From assembly GCF_017355365.1 (NCBI RefSeq), contig NZ_JADIJR010000013.1:1-64000 (forward strand): DNA of 64,000 nt, written 5' to 3'. Shown here one piece after another: positions 1-8,288 of this stretch (position 1 is its first letter; every line of letters starts with the position of its first letter). The DNA comes from Microbacterium sp. SD291. Its GTDB lineage: Bacteria; Actinomycetota; Actinomycetes; Actinomycetales; Microbacteriaceae. Made by a program: the position numbers and the translations under genes. Below the pieces are notes generated by a model. It saw only the letters and a program-made list of their open reading frames with translations. It searched no databases and was not told the DNA's origin.

Positions 1-447
1 ACCCCCACCGGATGTCCGAAGAGCCCCTTATCGACTTGAACCATCCCGAGCTCGGCGAGCTTCAGCATCCGACCTTGAATGAGAGCTTCCAGAAACCCGT
101 ACTCGTCCTCATCCTGGAAAGACTCCGCGATCTCGGGCTCGATCGCGACGATCAAGGCGCGCAGCAGGACGTCGCTGCTCATGAGTTCGTACCGGCCCGC
201 ACCCTCGCCGAGATTGACTAGCTCGTTCACGAACATGCCGTCACGGACGTCCTCGTCAGAGGTGGCCTTCAGCTAGAGACCGAAGTTCTGCAGCATCTGT
301 CGGTCTGCGAACTCCTCGCCCGCCGAGGATGGGCTCCTCGACGGAGTGCGCTTCGACGAGGTTGGCCGGCGAAAAGGCGGATGCTGGGGGCTGCGACGCA
401 TCACGCTTGCGGGACAGCATCCGCTCTGCCGCCTCATCGAGAGCCAT
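1..447 (-). pseudogene. Broken gene, continues past the left edge; product not recognised
   Basis: Read on the minus strand, a start at 447 (ATG preceded by GGGAG) opens a protein beginning MALDEAAERMLSRKRDASQP. Near 320-326 the frame shifts by one base in a GGCGGGCGA run. The continuation (EEFADRQMLQNFGL) then meets a TAG at 273-275. Beyond the stop, the same frame stays open to base 1 with protein-like composition, for example ALIVAIEPEIAESF and FLEALIQGRMLKLAELG. One frameshift plus one nonsense codon imply a decayed gene. I do not recognise the family. A sequencing error could explain the shift but would not explain the stop as well. Confidence 0.5.
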
Positions 448-751
448 GTGATCTCCCGCTGCGCCACGATCAGCGCCGCAGCGACCGGCCCTTTCGTGCG
501 AGCGGAATCAGATCGGATGCCACGGCCCTCGACTTCTTGCGGTGCCAGTCCGGAACCCTGGGCGTGCGAAGCGCGGATCTGAGGGCGAGATCGGTCAGTC
601 AGTCATCGAGCAGGCCGATGCTCACGCCGATCACATGCGACACCGCGGGCGAGTACGCCTTGATGTCGGCAGATGACGGGAGGATGGAGCGACGCCGTTT
701 CCACGGCAACGGATGCGTGTGAAGGCCAGGGGCTTTCGGAATGGGGATGCC
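448..751. other. No intact gene; possible minus-strand coding remnants
   Basis: No complete reading frame with a ribosome site is visible. Two short minus-strand stretches have protein-like composition and end in stops, one ending VSHVIGVSIGLLDD with its stop at 603-605 and one ending LIPLARKGRSLRR. They may be 3' remnants of genes that decayed together with the neighbour at 1-447. The segment also carries the leader of the gene that starts at 752. Confidence 0.3.
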
Positions 752-1996
752 ATGAGTGATGACAAGCGGAACACGGCCGAAGCGGCGAAGGCGCTCGGCA
801 TTCCGCCCGAACTGGTCGCTGAGAAGGCGAAGGAGATGGCGCAGGGTGAGGGGTTCCAGGCGCAGATCTTCAAGGCGATCGCCGTTCAGCGTCCGGTGGT
901 CCTCGAGTATCTGCGGGCCGTTCGGCGGGATAAGCCCGAAGCCTCCCCTGCCGATCTCCTGAAGGAGCTCGAGAGCCGATACGTCGCGACGGTGACGATC
1001 ACCAGCAGTGGCGTGGGTGCCTCAGCCGCGATCCCCGGTGTCGGCATCCCGATCGCGCTCGGACTCGGTGTAGCAGACCTCTTGTTCTTCTACGAGACGA
1101 GCGCGCTGTACGTGCTCGCGGTGGCTGAGCTTCACGGCATCCCCGTGACGGATCCGGACCGTGCGCGTCCGCTCGTCCTCGGCATGCTCCTCGGTCAGAA
1201 ATCGCAGAGCGAGGTGAGCAAGATGGTGCTGACCGCTCTCGGAGCAGGAGCGGCGGCGCAGGCCCGAAGCGCCGCCTCGAGCGTCGTCAGCAAGACGGCG
1301 CCGGGCGGATGGGGAGACGCGCTTGCGCAGCAGCTTCCCGATTCCGCTCTCGCGCCACTGACCATCGTCATCGGACGTGAGGCACTCAAACTCGGTGGGA
1401 AGCTCGGAGCCGGCACGCTGGGAAAGGCGATCCCGTTCGGGGTCGGGGCGGTCATCGGCGGAGTGGGCAGCTTCACCTTCGGCCGGGACGTCGTGAAGGC
1501 CTCGCGCCTCGCCTTCCCCGAGACGCCGAGCACCTTCCCGGAATGGCTCGAGGACTATGCGAAGCCGCAGCGCGAGCCGGCGGAGCCTTCGCGAGCAGCG
1601 GTCGCTCTCGAAGCCGCGGCCGGCAACGTGAAGGACTTCGGCGAGGGCGTCTGGAGCATGGTGGGTGCGGCCACCGAAGCGTTCCGTTCGGTCGATCTCG
1701 ACGGCGACGGCATCCCGGACGAGGCGCGAGCGCTGACGGCGGTGAAGCGTGCGGGGAGTGCCGTCGCGGGTACGGCGAGCAAGACTGCGGACGCCTTCCG
1801 CTCGGTGGATGTCGACGGGGACGGGATTCCGGACGACTCGCAGGCGCTCGCCGCGGTGAAGGGTGCAGGGAGTGCCGTGGCGGCTGCCGCAGAGAACGCA
1901 CGCGGAAAGATGGCGTCGCTGTTCAAGGGCAAGTCGAAGGCGACACAGGAAGAGGCGTCGTCGTCCGAGCCGAAGGCATCCGACGTCGCCGACTGA
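752..1996 (+). CDS. Hypothetical protein with two DxDGDG calcium-type loops
   Basis: This is a 414-residue protein of unrecognised family. The start at 752 (MSDDKRNT) is preferred over an in-frame ATG at 713 because the 13 extra residues look non-coding. The N-terminal 60 residues are helical and charged. The middle (about 90-270) is glycine/alanine-rich and hydrophobic, including runs such as GVGASAAIPGVGIPIALGLG, so it may contact membranes. The C-terminal part repeats a unit of about 40 residues twice. Each unit holds a loop, DLDGDGIPD near residue 315 and DVDGDGIPD near 353, followed by ALTAVK or ALAAVK and GAGSAVA. Such loops bind Ca2+ in EF-hand and thrombospondin-3-type proteins; calcium binding here is inferred. 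No signal peptide is visible. Confidence 0.7.
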   Translation: MSDDKRNTAEAAKALGIPPELVAEKAKEMAQGEGFQAQIFKAIAVQRPVVLEYLRAVRRDKPEASPADLLKELESRYVATVTITSSGVGASAAIPGVGIPIALGLGVADLLFFYETSALYVLAVAELHGIPVTDPDRARPLVLGMLLGQKSQSEVSKMVLTALGAGAAAQARSAASSVVSKTAPGGWGDALAQQLPDSALAPLTIVIGREALKLGGKLGAGTLGKAIPFGVGAVIGGVGSFTFGRDVVKASRLAFPETPSTFPEWLEDYAKPQREPAEPSRAAVALEAAAGNVKDFGEGVWSMVGAATEAFRSVDLDGDGIPDEARALTAVKRAGSAVAGTASKTADAFRSVDVDGDGIPDDSQALAAVKGAGSAVAAAAENARGKMASLFKGKSKATQEEASSSEPKASDVAD

Positions 1997-2051
1997 CGCA
2001 CGATCTCTGCGCACTATCTGCGAATGTCGGAGGCCAGAGTCATGATGGACT

Positions 2052-3635
2052 ATGGCAGTTTTCACCGACATCGCGTCGCTCGTCCCCACGCTGGGGGAGC
2101 GGCTCGGCGAGGGTGCATCGCTGACCGAGGCGACGGCGCTGATGGTGGAGATGACGGATGCCGAGGTCGTCGCGATCCTCCGTGAGGCGGTCGAAGTGAC
2201 GCGTCCTGCGGATCAGATCAGGGTGGTCGCGGCGGGGATCATCGCCGACCGCTCTTCGCGTGCGTCGGGTCATTCCGGGTTGGCACAGTCGCGGGGACAT
2301 GGGTCGCCTGCGAGTTTCGTGCAGCAGCTGACCGGGTCCACGAAGGGTGAGGCGTCTCGGGACGTGCGCGTCGGGCAGGCGCTGCTGGAGGGGGAGCGCG
2401 AGTCGGAAGCGGATGCTGGGGCGGAGGAGGCGCCACCCGATGACGGTGGTGCTGGTGCTGGCGCTGGCGGTGGCGGTGCGGATGCCGGGGCCGGTTCCCA
2501 TTCGGAGTCTGAAGCGGCCGCGGGGCGTGAGCGTCAGCCTCTGTGGCATGAGCCGCTGGGTGCGGCGCTGCGGTCAGGGGCGCTGACGGCGGCGCAGTAC
2601 GACGCGATCCGGCGGGGTCTGGGCGAGCCTCCTGTGCCCGCCGGCCTTCCCATCGATCTCCCGGCCGAGGAGTCGGCCGCGATCGCCCGCGCGATCCACG
2701 ACGCCTGGTTCCAGGCGGCGGAGCAACTGGTGGCAGAGGCGTCCGAGCGGACTGTCGAGGAGCTCGGGGCCGCGGCGCGGACGATCCGCGATCTGCTGGA
2801 TCCCGAAGGTGCGGAGGCGCGGTTCCTGGCTCGGTACGAGAAGAGGTCGCTCCGCATATGGCGGGATGCCGACGGGGTGCGGCATGCGTCGATCGCCTTC
2901 GAGGATGAGGGCGGCGCGTTCTTCACCGCGGCGTTCGAGGCGGCGATGCGGCCGCGTCGGGGTGGCCCGAGGTTCGTGGATTCCGAGGAGAAGGCGCGGG
3001 CGGCTGCTCTCGTCGATGACCCGCGCACGAACGATCAGCTCGCTTACGACCTGTTCATGGATCTGGTCAGGGCGGGAGTACTCGCCGATGCGGAGAGCGT
3101 GTTCGGCGCCCGTCAGGCGGGTGTCCGGCTGGTGCAGGTCGTGGCGGAGGACGGCACCCGCGCGCCGGTCGCGCACACGGAAGACGGGCTTCTCGCGCTC
3201 CCAGTTGGAGTGGTCGAACAGCGGGCGTGTGAGAGCGGATACGTGCCGGTCATGGTCGACTCGTGCGGCAACCCGCTCGATGTCGGCCGCGAACAGCGGC
3301 TGTTCACCACCCGGCAGCGGATCGCACTCGCGATCCGTGACGGCGGATGCCGGTGGCGAGGGTGCGACCGGCCCGCGTCATACTGCGAGGCGCATCACAT
3401 CGATGAATGGCACGCGGATTCGGGGCGGACCGACGTCGACCGCGGCATCCTGCTGTGCAGATTCCACCATATGAACCTGCACCACGGACGATGGCGGATC
3501 ACCCGTGACGGGAAGGGCGACTTCGTCCTGCATCACCGCGACGGCGAGCAGTTCGTGCTGCACCGCCGCGCCGCGCTCTCGTACGCGTGGGCCGGAATCG
3601 ACCCGCCCCCGAAGAGATTCAGGCCGGCGGCCTGA
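2052..3635 (+). CDS. DUF222/HNH endonuclease-signature protein (13E12 family type)
   Basis: The protein has 527 residues. The N-terminal and central region matches the helical DUF222 architecture of actinobacterial 13E12-type proteins. The C-terminus carries an HNH nuclease module from about residue 431 to 480: CRWRGCDRP, then CEAHHIDEWHADSGRTDVDRG, then LLCRFHHMNLHH. The paired cysteines (CxxxxC and C..C) are as expected for zinc binding, and the histidines for metal-dependent DNA cleavage. A low-complexity Gly/Ala/Asp linker at about residues 130-158 (GAGAGAGGGGADAGAG) splits the DUF222 part. Family members occur in many copies in Microbacteriaceae genomes and their role is unsettled, with mobile-DNA or repair functions proposed. 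It stands alone here, 55 bases after the preceding gene. Confidence 0.88.
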   Translation: MAVFTDIASLVPTLGERLGEGASLTEATALMVEMTDAEVVAILREAVEVTRPADQIRVVAAGIIADRSSRASGHSGLAQSRGHGSPASFVQQLTGSTKGEASRDVRVGQALLEGERESEADAGAEEAPPDDGGAGAGAGGGGADAGAGSHSESEAAAGRERQPLWHEPLGAALRSGALTAAQYDAIRRGLGEPPVPAGLPIDLPAEESAAIARAIHDAWFQAAEQLVAEASERTVEELGAAARTIRDLLDPEGAEARFLARYEKRSLRIWRDADGVRHASIAFEDEGGAFFTAAFEAAMRPRRGGPRFVDSEEKARAAALVDDPRTNDQLAYDLFMDLVRAGVLADAESVFGARQAGVRLVQVVAEDGTRAPVAHTEDGLLALPVGVVEQRACESGYVPVMVDSCGNPLDVGREQRLFTTRQRIALAIRDGGCRWRGCDRPASYCEAHHIDEWHADSGRTDVDRGILLCRFHHMNLHHGRWRITRDGKGDFVLHHRDGEQFVLHRRAALSYAWAGIDPPPKRFRPAA

Positions 3636-3880
3636 CATAGACGGGGTCCGCATCGGGGTCTCCGTCCGCGTCCCTGGCCGCAGCGTGATCCGATTGCGCT
3701 GCTTGATCCGATTGTGCTGCTTGGCACACAGCCTGCAGCGGTAGCGACTCGTTGCCATCTCGATGGGTGGCATGCACAGGCGTCGCCGCCTCAGCAGTTC
3801 GCCGCCGGAGGTCTTCGGCTCATTCTGCCGGCTCGCCGGCACGGCCGCGCTCGATCTCGCTCCGCTGGCACGCGACCGGA

Positions 3881-4020
3881 GCCGCCTTCGTCCGCCTTCG
3901 TCCGCCTTCGTCCGCCTTCGTCCGCCTTCGTCCGCCTTCGTCCGCCTTCGTCCGCCTTCGTCCGCCTTCGTCCGCCTTCGTCCGCCTTCGTCCGCCTTCG
4001 TCCGCCTTCGTCCGCGTTCG
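3881..4020. repeat. Tandem decamer array, unit TCCGCCTTCG, 12 perfect copies plus 2 variants
   Basis: Positions 3891-4010 hold 12 perfect head-to-tail copies of TCCGCCTTCG. One single-mismatch copy lies on each side (GCCGCCTTCG at 3881 and TCCGCGTTCG at 4011). Perfect identity of the inner copies indicates recent slippage expansion. The unit is not a multiple of three and the array lies between genes, so it is not a protein repeat. There are no spacers, which rules out a CRISPR array. Confidence 0.97.
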
Positions 4021-4148
4021 TCACCTTCGCCCTAATCCGCCGCGCGTCGACCGCCCGAGGTCTCCACGTGCGCGATCGCCCGACGGCAGGCGAGACCCGG
4101 AGCATCCGATGAATCATCCGAAACACGCTATGCAAGAACCTGCCCCGC

Positions 4149-4166
4149 ATGTAATATCTGTTACAT
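4149..4166. promoter_or_regulatory. Candidate operator upstream of the permease operon
   Basis: ATGTAA-TATCTG-TTACAT is a perfect 6+6 inverted repeat. A related word (TGAAACATACGTTACA, 12 of 16 positions identical to TGTAATATCTGTTACA here) lies just upstream of the RpiR regulator gene at 11920-11935. That suggests RpiR controls both itself and this operon. The link is inference from similarity and position. Confidence 0.45.
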
Positions 4167-4247
4167 CGTCACCCGAACTGACGATTTCCGCACGGTTTGA
4201 TTCACGTTCCCGGAGCGTCAGAGCAGACGCCGGATGAAAGGCCCGAA

Positions 4248-5699
4248 ATGACTTCAGTGACGAAAACGCAGCCGGAAGGCGCGCCGACTGCGGCACTCAC
4301 CCCGCGCAAGACACTCCGCCTCTGGGAGGTCGTCGCGATCTCGGTCGGCTTCATGGGACCCGTGATGGCCATGTCGCTCAACGGCATCGGCGTCGCCGGA
4401 CTCGTCGGCTCCGGCGTTCCGTTCACCTTCATCGTGTCGTTCCTCGGCACGATGCTCGTCGCCTACGCCTTCATCCGCCTCACGCGCTACATCACGCACG
4501 CGGGATCCGTCTACGCCCTCGCCGGCTCCACCCTCGGCCCGCGTGCCGGATTCTTCGGCGGCTTCGCGCTTCTCGGCACCTACATCTTCTTCGCGGTCTG
4601 CATCGCCGGAGCCTGCGGCGTGTTCTTCGAGGCGATGATGGCCGAATTCGGCGTCACCTTGCCGACCTGGACCTGGGTGATCATCCCCGTCGTGGTCGCC
4701 GTCTTCGCCCTGCTCCTCAACGTCCGCGAGTCGACCGTCACCGCCCGCACCCTGCTCGGCATCGGGTTCGTCGGCATCGCCGCGATGGTGATCCTCTCCA
4801 TCGTCATCATCGTTCGCGTGGCCAGCGGAGACGCCCCGGTCGAAACGGGTGTCGATCTCTCCGTCCTCCTTCCCGGCGACGCGCCGATCAGCGCCATCAT
4901 GACCGCCGCAGTCTTCGGCTTCCTGTCCTGGGCCGGGTTCGAATCGGGCGCCTCCCTGGGCGAGGAGACCCGCAACCCGAAGCGCGTCGTGCCACGCGCG
5001 CTGCTGCTCGCCGTCCTCGTCGCCGGCGTCATCTACGTGCTCGTCATGTTCGCCCAGACCATCGGGTTCGGCACCGATCAGAAGGGCGTCGAGGCCTTCG
5101 CCGGAGCATCCTCGACGCTCACCGCTCTCGCCTCGACCTACGTCGGCCAGTGGTTCGCAGTGCTCATCGCCATCTTCGCGTTCCTGGTCGCCTTCGCCTC
5201 GCTGCTCAGCTCCACCGCCGCGGCGGCCCGGCTGCTGTTCGCCCTCGCCCGCGACGGCTTCGGCCCCAAGGCCTTCGCGGCCACCAGCCCGAAGACCGGC
5301 GTCCCCGTGCACAGCACCGTGTTCGTCGTGGTGCTCACCGTCATCTTCGCCGTCGGCTTCGGACTCTTCGGCGCCACCTCGGTCGACGTGTACTACTGGT
5401 TCGCGACGATCGCGACCCTCTGCATGGTCGTCGCATACGGAATGACGTCAGTGGGCGTCATCAAGCACACGTTCTCCCGCGGCTCGAAGATCCCGAAATG
5501 GGAGATCATCATCCCCGTCCTGGGCATCGCGTTCCTCGCCTACGTGTACTTCATCCAGATCGCCGGTCAGGTGGCTCCCTACTCCTACTTCCCGTGGATC
5601 TCCGGCGCCTGGTGCCTCATCGGGCTCGCCATCATCCTGATCAAGCCCTCTCTCGCCGACCGGATCGGCTCGCGCCTGAGCACGGAAGACCTGGACTGA
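4248..5699 (+). CDS. APC-superfamily amino acid/polyamine permease
   Basis: This 483-residue integral membrane protein has about 12 hydrophobic helices and imports an amino acid or amine across the cytoplasmic membrane. The first helix carries the APC-type glycine-rich segment (EVVAISVGFMGPVMAMSLNGIG). The segment FGFLSWAGFESGASLGEETRNPKRVVPRA matches the family's conserved helix-6 to loop region (split here as FGFLSWAGFESG and GEETRNPKR). The start at 4248 is chosen because AAAGG lies about 8 bases upstream; an earlier TTG at 4197 has no such site. It opens an operon, with the ligase gene beginning 2 bases after its stop. That points to a substrate that is then gamma-glutamylated or deaminated. 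Exact substrate unknown. Confidence 0.88.
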   Translation: MTSVTKTQPEGAPTAALTPRKTLRLWEVVAISVGFMGPVMAMSLNGIGVAGLVGSGVPFTFIVSFLGTMLVAYAFIRLTRYITHAGSVYALAGSTLGPRAGFFGGFALLGTYIFFAVCIAGACGVFFEAMMAEFGVTLPTWTWVIIPVVVAVFALLLNVRESTVTARTLLGIGFVGIAAMVILSIVIIVRVASGDAPVETGVDLSVLLPGDAPISAIMTAAVFGFLSWAGFESGASLGEETRNPKRVVPRALLLAVLVAGVIYVLVMFAQTIGFGTDQKGVEAFAGASSTLTALASTYVGQWFAVLIAIFAFLVAFASLLSSTAAAARLLFALARDGFGPKAFAATSPKTGVPVHSTVFVVVLTVIFAVGFGLFGATSVDVYYWFATIATLCMVVAYGMTSVGVIKHTFSRGSKIPKWEIIIPVLGIAFLAYVYFIQIAGQVAPYSYFPWISGAWCLIGLAIILIKPSLADRIGSRLSTEDLD

Positions 5700-5701
5700 T
5701 C

Positions 5702-7063
5702 GTGAACGACCACAGCAGAAGCAACGACGACGCATCGAGCGCCGGAGCGGATGACATGCACCCCCAGCACGACGGCGATGAACTGATCTTCATCGCCACC
5801 ACCGACATCGCCGCCCGCACCAAGGGCCGCTCGATGCGGCTCGCCGACTTCGACGAGAACACCTCGCTCGGATGGGTTCCGGCGAACCTCGGGATCGGCT
5901 CGCTCGGGCACATCGTCGACGACATCCCCTACGGCTCCACCGGCGACCTGCGGCTCAAGCCCGATGCGACTTCGCACGCCCGCGTCGACGGCATCCCGGG
6001 TCGCCCTCCGCTGAACATCGTCTTCGCAGACCTGGTGAACACCGACGGATCACCGTGGGAGAGCTGCCCGCGCACCTTCCTGCGTGAGGCGGTCGAGCAG
6101 CTGCGCACCGAGTTCGGCATCACCACCCGCTCCTCGTTCGAGCACGAGTTCATGGACGTGAGCGCCAAGGGCGACCACCACCCGTTCTCCCTGCAGGCGT
6201 TCCGGCGTGCCGAGCCGATCGGCTCCGAGCTGATGGCGGTGCTGCATCGCGCCGGCCTCGAGCCCGAGACCTGGCTGCCCGAGTACGGCCGTCACCAGTA
6301 CGAGATCACCGTCGCGCCGACCGACCCCGTCGCTGCCGCGGACCGGGCGATTCTCGTCCGCGACATCGTCTACGACATCTTCGAAGCGCACGGACGCGAA
6401 GCCTCCTTCGCGCCTGTCGTCGCACCCGGAGAGACCGGGAACGGCGTGCACGTGCATTTCGGGCTCGACGACCTCGAGGGCAACACCCTCGTGTTCGACC
6501 CGTCACGCCCCGGCCGGATGTCGGAACTTGCCGGCAGCTTCGCCGCCGGCATCGTCCGCTACGGCCCTGCGATGGCCGCCCTGTTCGCTCCGCTCGCGAC
6601 CAGCTATCTCCGACTGGCGCCGCACAACTGGTCGACCGCCCGCTCGTTCCTCGGGCTGCAGAACCGCGAGGCGCTGCTGCGCATCTGCCCGACGAACGAG
6701 ATCGACGGCCGCGACCCCAGCCGGCAGCTGCACTTCGAGTTCCGTGGCGGCGACATCGGCGCCAACCCGTGGATCCTGCTCGGCATGATCCTGCGCGCCG
6801 GGATGCAGGGCCTGCGCGACGGCCTCCAGACACCCGAGATCGTGGAGGGCGAACTCGACCTCGAGGGCCGCCATGCCCACCTTGCCAAGCTGCCCCGCGA
6901 TCTCGAGCAGGCGCTCGAGATGCTCAAGGCCGACGAGGTCGTCTCCGGCTGGTTCTCGCCAGCCTTCCTCGCGACTTTCGAAGCCATCAAACGCGATGAG
7001 TTCGCCTCGGTGCAGGCGCGCTCGCTCGCCGAGCAGTGCGAGGTGTACGCCCGTGTCTACTGA
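5702..7063 (+). CDS. Glutamine-synthetase-like ligase (gamma-glutamyl-amine ligase type)
   Basis: The 453-residue protein starts with GTG at 5702. It has the glutamine synthetase catalytic fold: EHEFMD near residue 143 (glutamate/metal ligands), NGVHVHFGL near 249 (counterpart of the family's NG.GMHVH), RSFLGLQNREALLRI near 320 and FEFRGGDIGANPWILLG near 345. Divergence from canonical GlnA, and the location between a permease and hydrolases, argue for an ATP-dependent ligase joining glutamate to an amine or amino acid, as in GlnA3/PuuA/IpuC-type enzymes, rather than ammonia assimilation. The next gene overlaps its end. An internal ATG at 5755 is an alternative start. Confidence 0.82.
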   Translation: MNDHSRSNDDASSAGADDMHPQHDGDELIFIATTDIAARTKGRSMRLADFDENTSLGWVPANLGIGSLGHIVDDIPYGSTGDLRLKPDATSHARVDGIPGRPPLNIVFADLVNTDGSPWESCPRTFLREAVEQLRTEFGITTRSSFEHEFMDVSAKGDHHPFSLQAFRRAEPIGSELMAVLHRAGLEPETWLPEYGRHQYEITVAPTDPVAAADRAILVRDIVYDIFEAHGREASFAPVVAPGETGNGVHVHFGLDDLEGNTLVFDPSRPGRMSELAGSFAAGIVRYGPAMAALFAPLATSYLRLAPHNWSTARSFLGLQNREALLRICPTNEIDGRDPSRQLHFEFRGGDIGANPWILLGMILRAGMQGLRDGLQTPEIVEGELDLEGRHAHLAKLPRDLEQALEMLKADEVVSGWFSPAFLATFEAIKRDEFASVQARSLAEQCEVYARVY

Positions 7064-8288
7064 CGCGACCCCTGCCGAGGTCCCGCTGCTCGACCATCAC
7101 TGCCACGGCGTGACCACGGGCGAACTCGATCGCGCCGCCTTCGAATCGCTCATCACGGAATCCGACTGGGATGCTCCGGAAGGCACGACCCACTTCGACA
7201 CGCAGGTCGGCTTCGCGATCCGCCGGCACTGCGCGCCCGTGCTCGGACTCGAGCCGTTCGCGACCGCTGAGGAGTATCTGGCGCGACGCCGGGAGCTCGG
7301 CGGCGCCGAGGTCAGCAGAAGACTGCTGCGAGCGACCGGGATCAGCGACTACTTCATCGAGATCGGCCACCGGGCGGACGAGATCCTCGAGCCCGCGGAG
7401 ATGGCGGATGCCGGTGCGGCCCGCGCGTTCGAGATCGTTCGACTCGAGCGGCTCGCCGAGGAACTCGTGATCGACGGCATCCGCCCCGACGAGTTCCGGA
7501 GCGCATACGCACGCCTCCTCGACGAGCGGCTCCGCCGCGCGATCGGGGTGAAGTCGATCGCCGCCTACCGGATCGGACTCGATTTCGAGCCCGGACGGCC
7601 GACGACGGACGAGGTCGACGTCGCCGTCGCGCGCTGGGTCCGCGGGGCCGACGGCACCTCGCCGCTCGACGGCGACGTGCGCCTCGACGATCCGGTGATC
7701 ATCCGGCACCTGCTGTGGGCTGCGGTCGACCGGGCGTGCGCGATCCAGTTCCATATCGGCTACGGCGATGCCGACGTCGACCTGCACCGCTGCAACCCGC
7801 TGCTTCTCACCGAGTTCCTGCGTCAGACGCGCGCATCCGGGGCGCGGGTGATGCTGCTGCACTGCTACCCGTTCCACCGCGAAGCCGGCTACCTCGCCCA
7901 GGTGTTCCCGCACGTCTACTTCGACGTGGGACTCGCGATCAACTACACGGGTTCGCGTTCCGACGAGATCATCGCCGAGACCCTCGAGCTCGCCCCGTTC
8001 CACAAGATCCTGTTCTCCTCCGACGCCTTCGGCGCGGCAGAGCTGTACCACCTCGGTGCGCTGCTGTTCCGGCGAGGGCTGCAGCGGGCGCTGGACACCT
8101 TCTCCGAACGCGACGGCTGGCCTGCCGGCGAACGTTCACGAGTCACCGAACTCATCGCGTGGCGCAATGCGCGTCGCGCGTACCGGCTGGACGATGCGCT
8201 GTTCGCCGTGACCACCGGGTCGATCGGCGCCGATGGCAGGTCGATCCCCGACGGCCGGTCAGGGTCCCTCGCGCAGGAGACCTCGTGA
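7053..8288 (+). CDS. Amidohydrolase-family protein (FluG N-domain-like)
   Basis: The protein has 411 residues; the GTG at 7053 overlaps the ligase gene by 11 bases. It shows the TIM-barrel amidohydrolase pattern. LLDHHCHG near residue 11 supplies the HxH-type metal site. FHIGYGDADVDLHRCNP and MLLHCYPFHREAGYLA supply later histidines. ILFSSDAFGAAELYHLGA near residue 320 supplies the C-terminal aspartate strand. In fungal FluG and plant nodulin/GS-like proteins an amidohydrolase of this type is fused in front of a GS domain. Here the two are separate neighbouring genes in reverse order, so they probably act on the same gamma-glutamyl or amide compound. Substrate not known. Confidence 0.8.
   Translation: MSTDATPAEVPLLDHHCHGVTTGELDRAAFESLITESDWDAPEGTTHFDTQVGFAIRRHCAPVLGLEPFATAEEYLARRRELGGAEVSRRLLRATGISDYFIEIGHRADEILEPAEMADAGAARAFEIVRLERLAEELVIDGIRPDEFRSAYARLLDERLRRAIGVKSIAAYRIGLDFEPGRPTTDEVDVAVARWVRGADGTSPLDGDVRLDDPVIIRHLLWAAVDRACAIQFHIGYGDADVDLHRCNPLLLTEFLRQTRASGARVMLLHCYPFHREAGYLAQVFPHVYFDVGLAINYTGSRSDEIIAETLELAPFHKILFSSDAFGAAELYHLGALLFRRGLQRALDTFSERDGWPAGERSRVTELIAWRNARRAYRLDDALFAVTTGSIGADGRSIPDGRSGSLAQETS

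Larger units (their letters stand above)
3636..4247. other. 612-base intergenic region with a minisatellite and a promoter-proximal palindrome
   Basis: No protein gene is supported. Open frames across the decamer array (RLRPPSSAFV or GGRRRTKADE readings) exist in several frames only because the repeat lacks stops. The left part is weakly structured and contains two close copies of a GCTTGATCCGATTG-like word (near 3700). The array occupies 3881-4020. The 3' end holds an inverted repeat at 4149-4166, about 80 bases before the permease start at 4248. Confidence 0.6.

Noticed and set aside
3881-4020. Possible CRISPR array or repeat protein
   Set aside because: The units are contiguous without spacers and the 10-bp period is not a multiple of three. 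Open frames in several directions are an artefact of a stop-free repeat.
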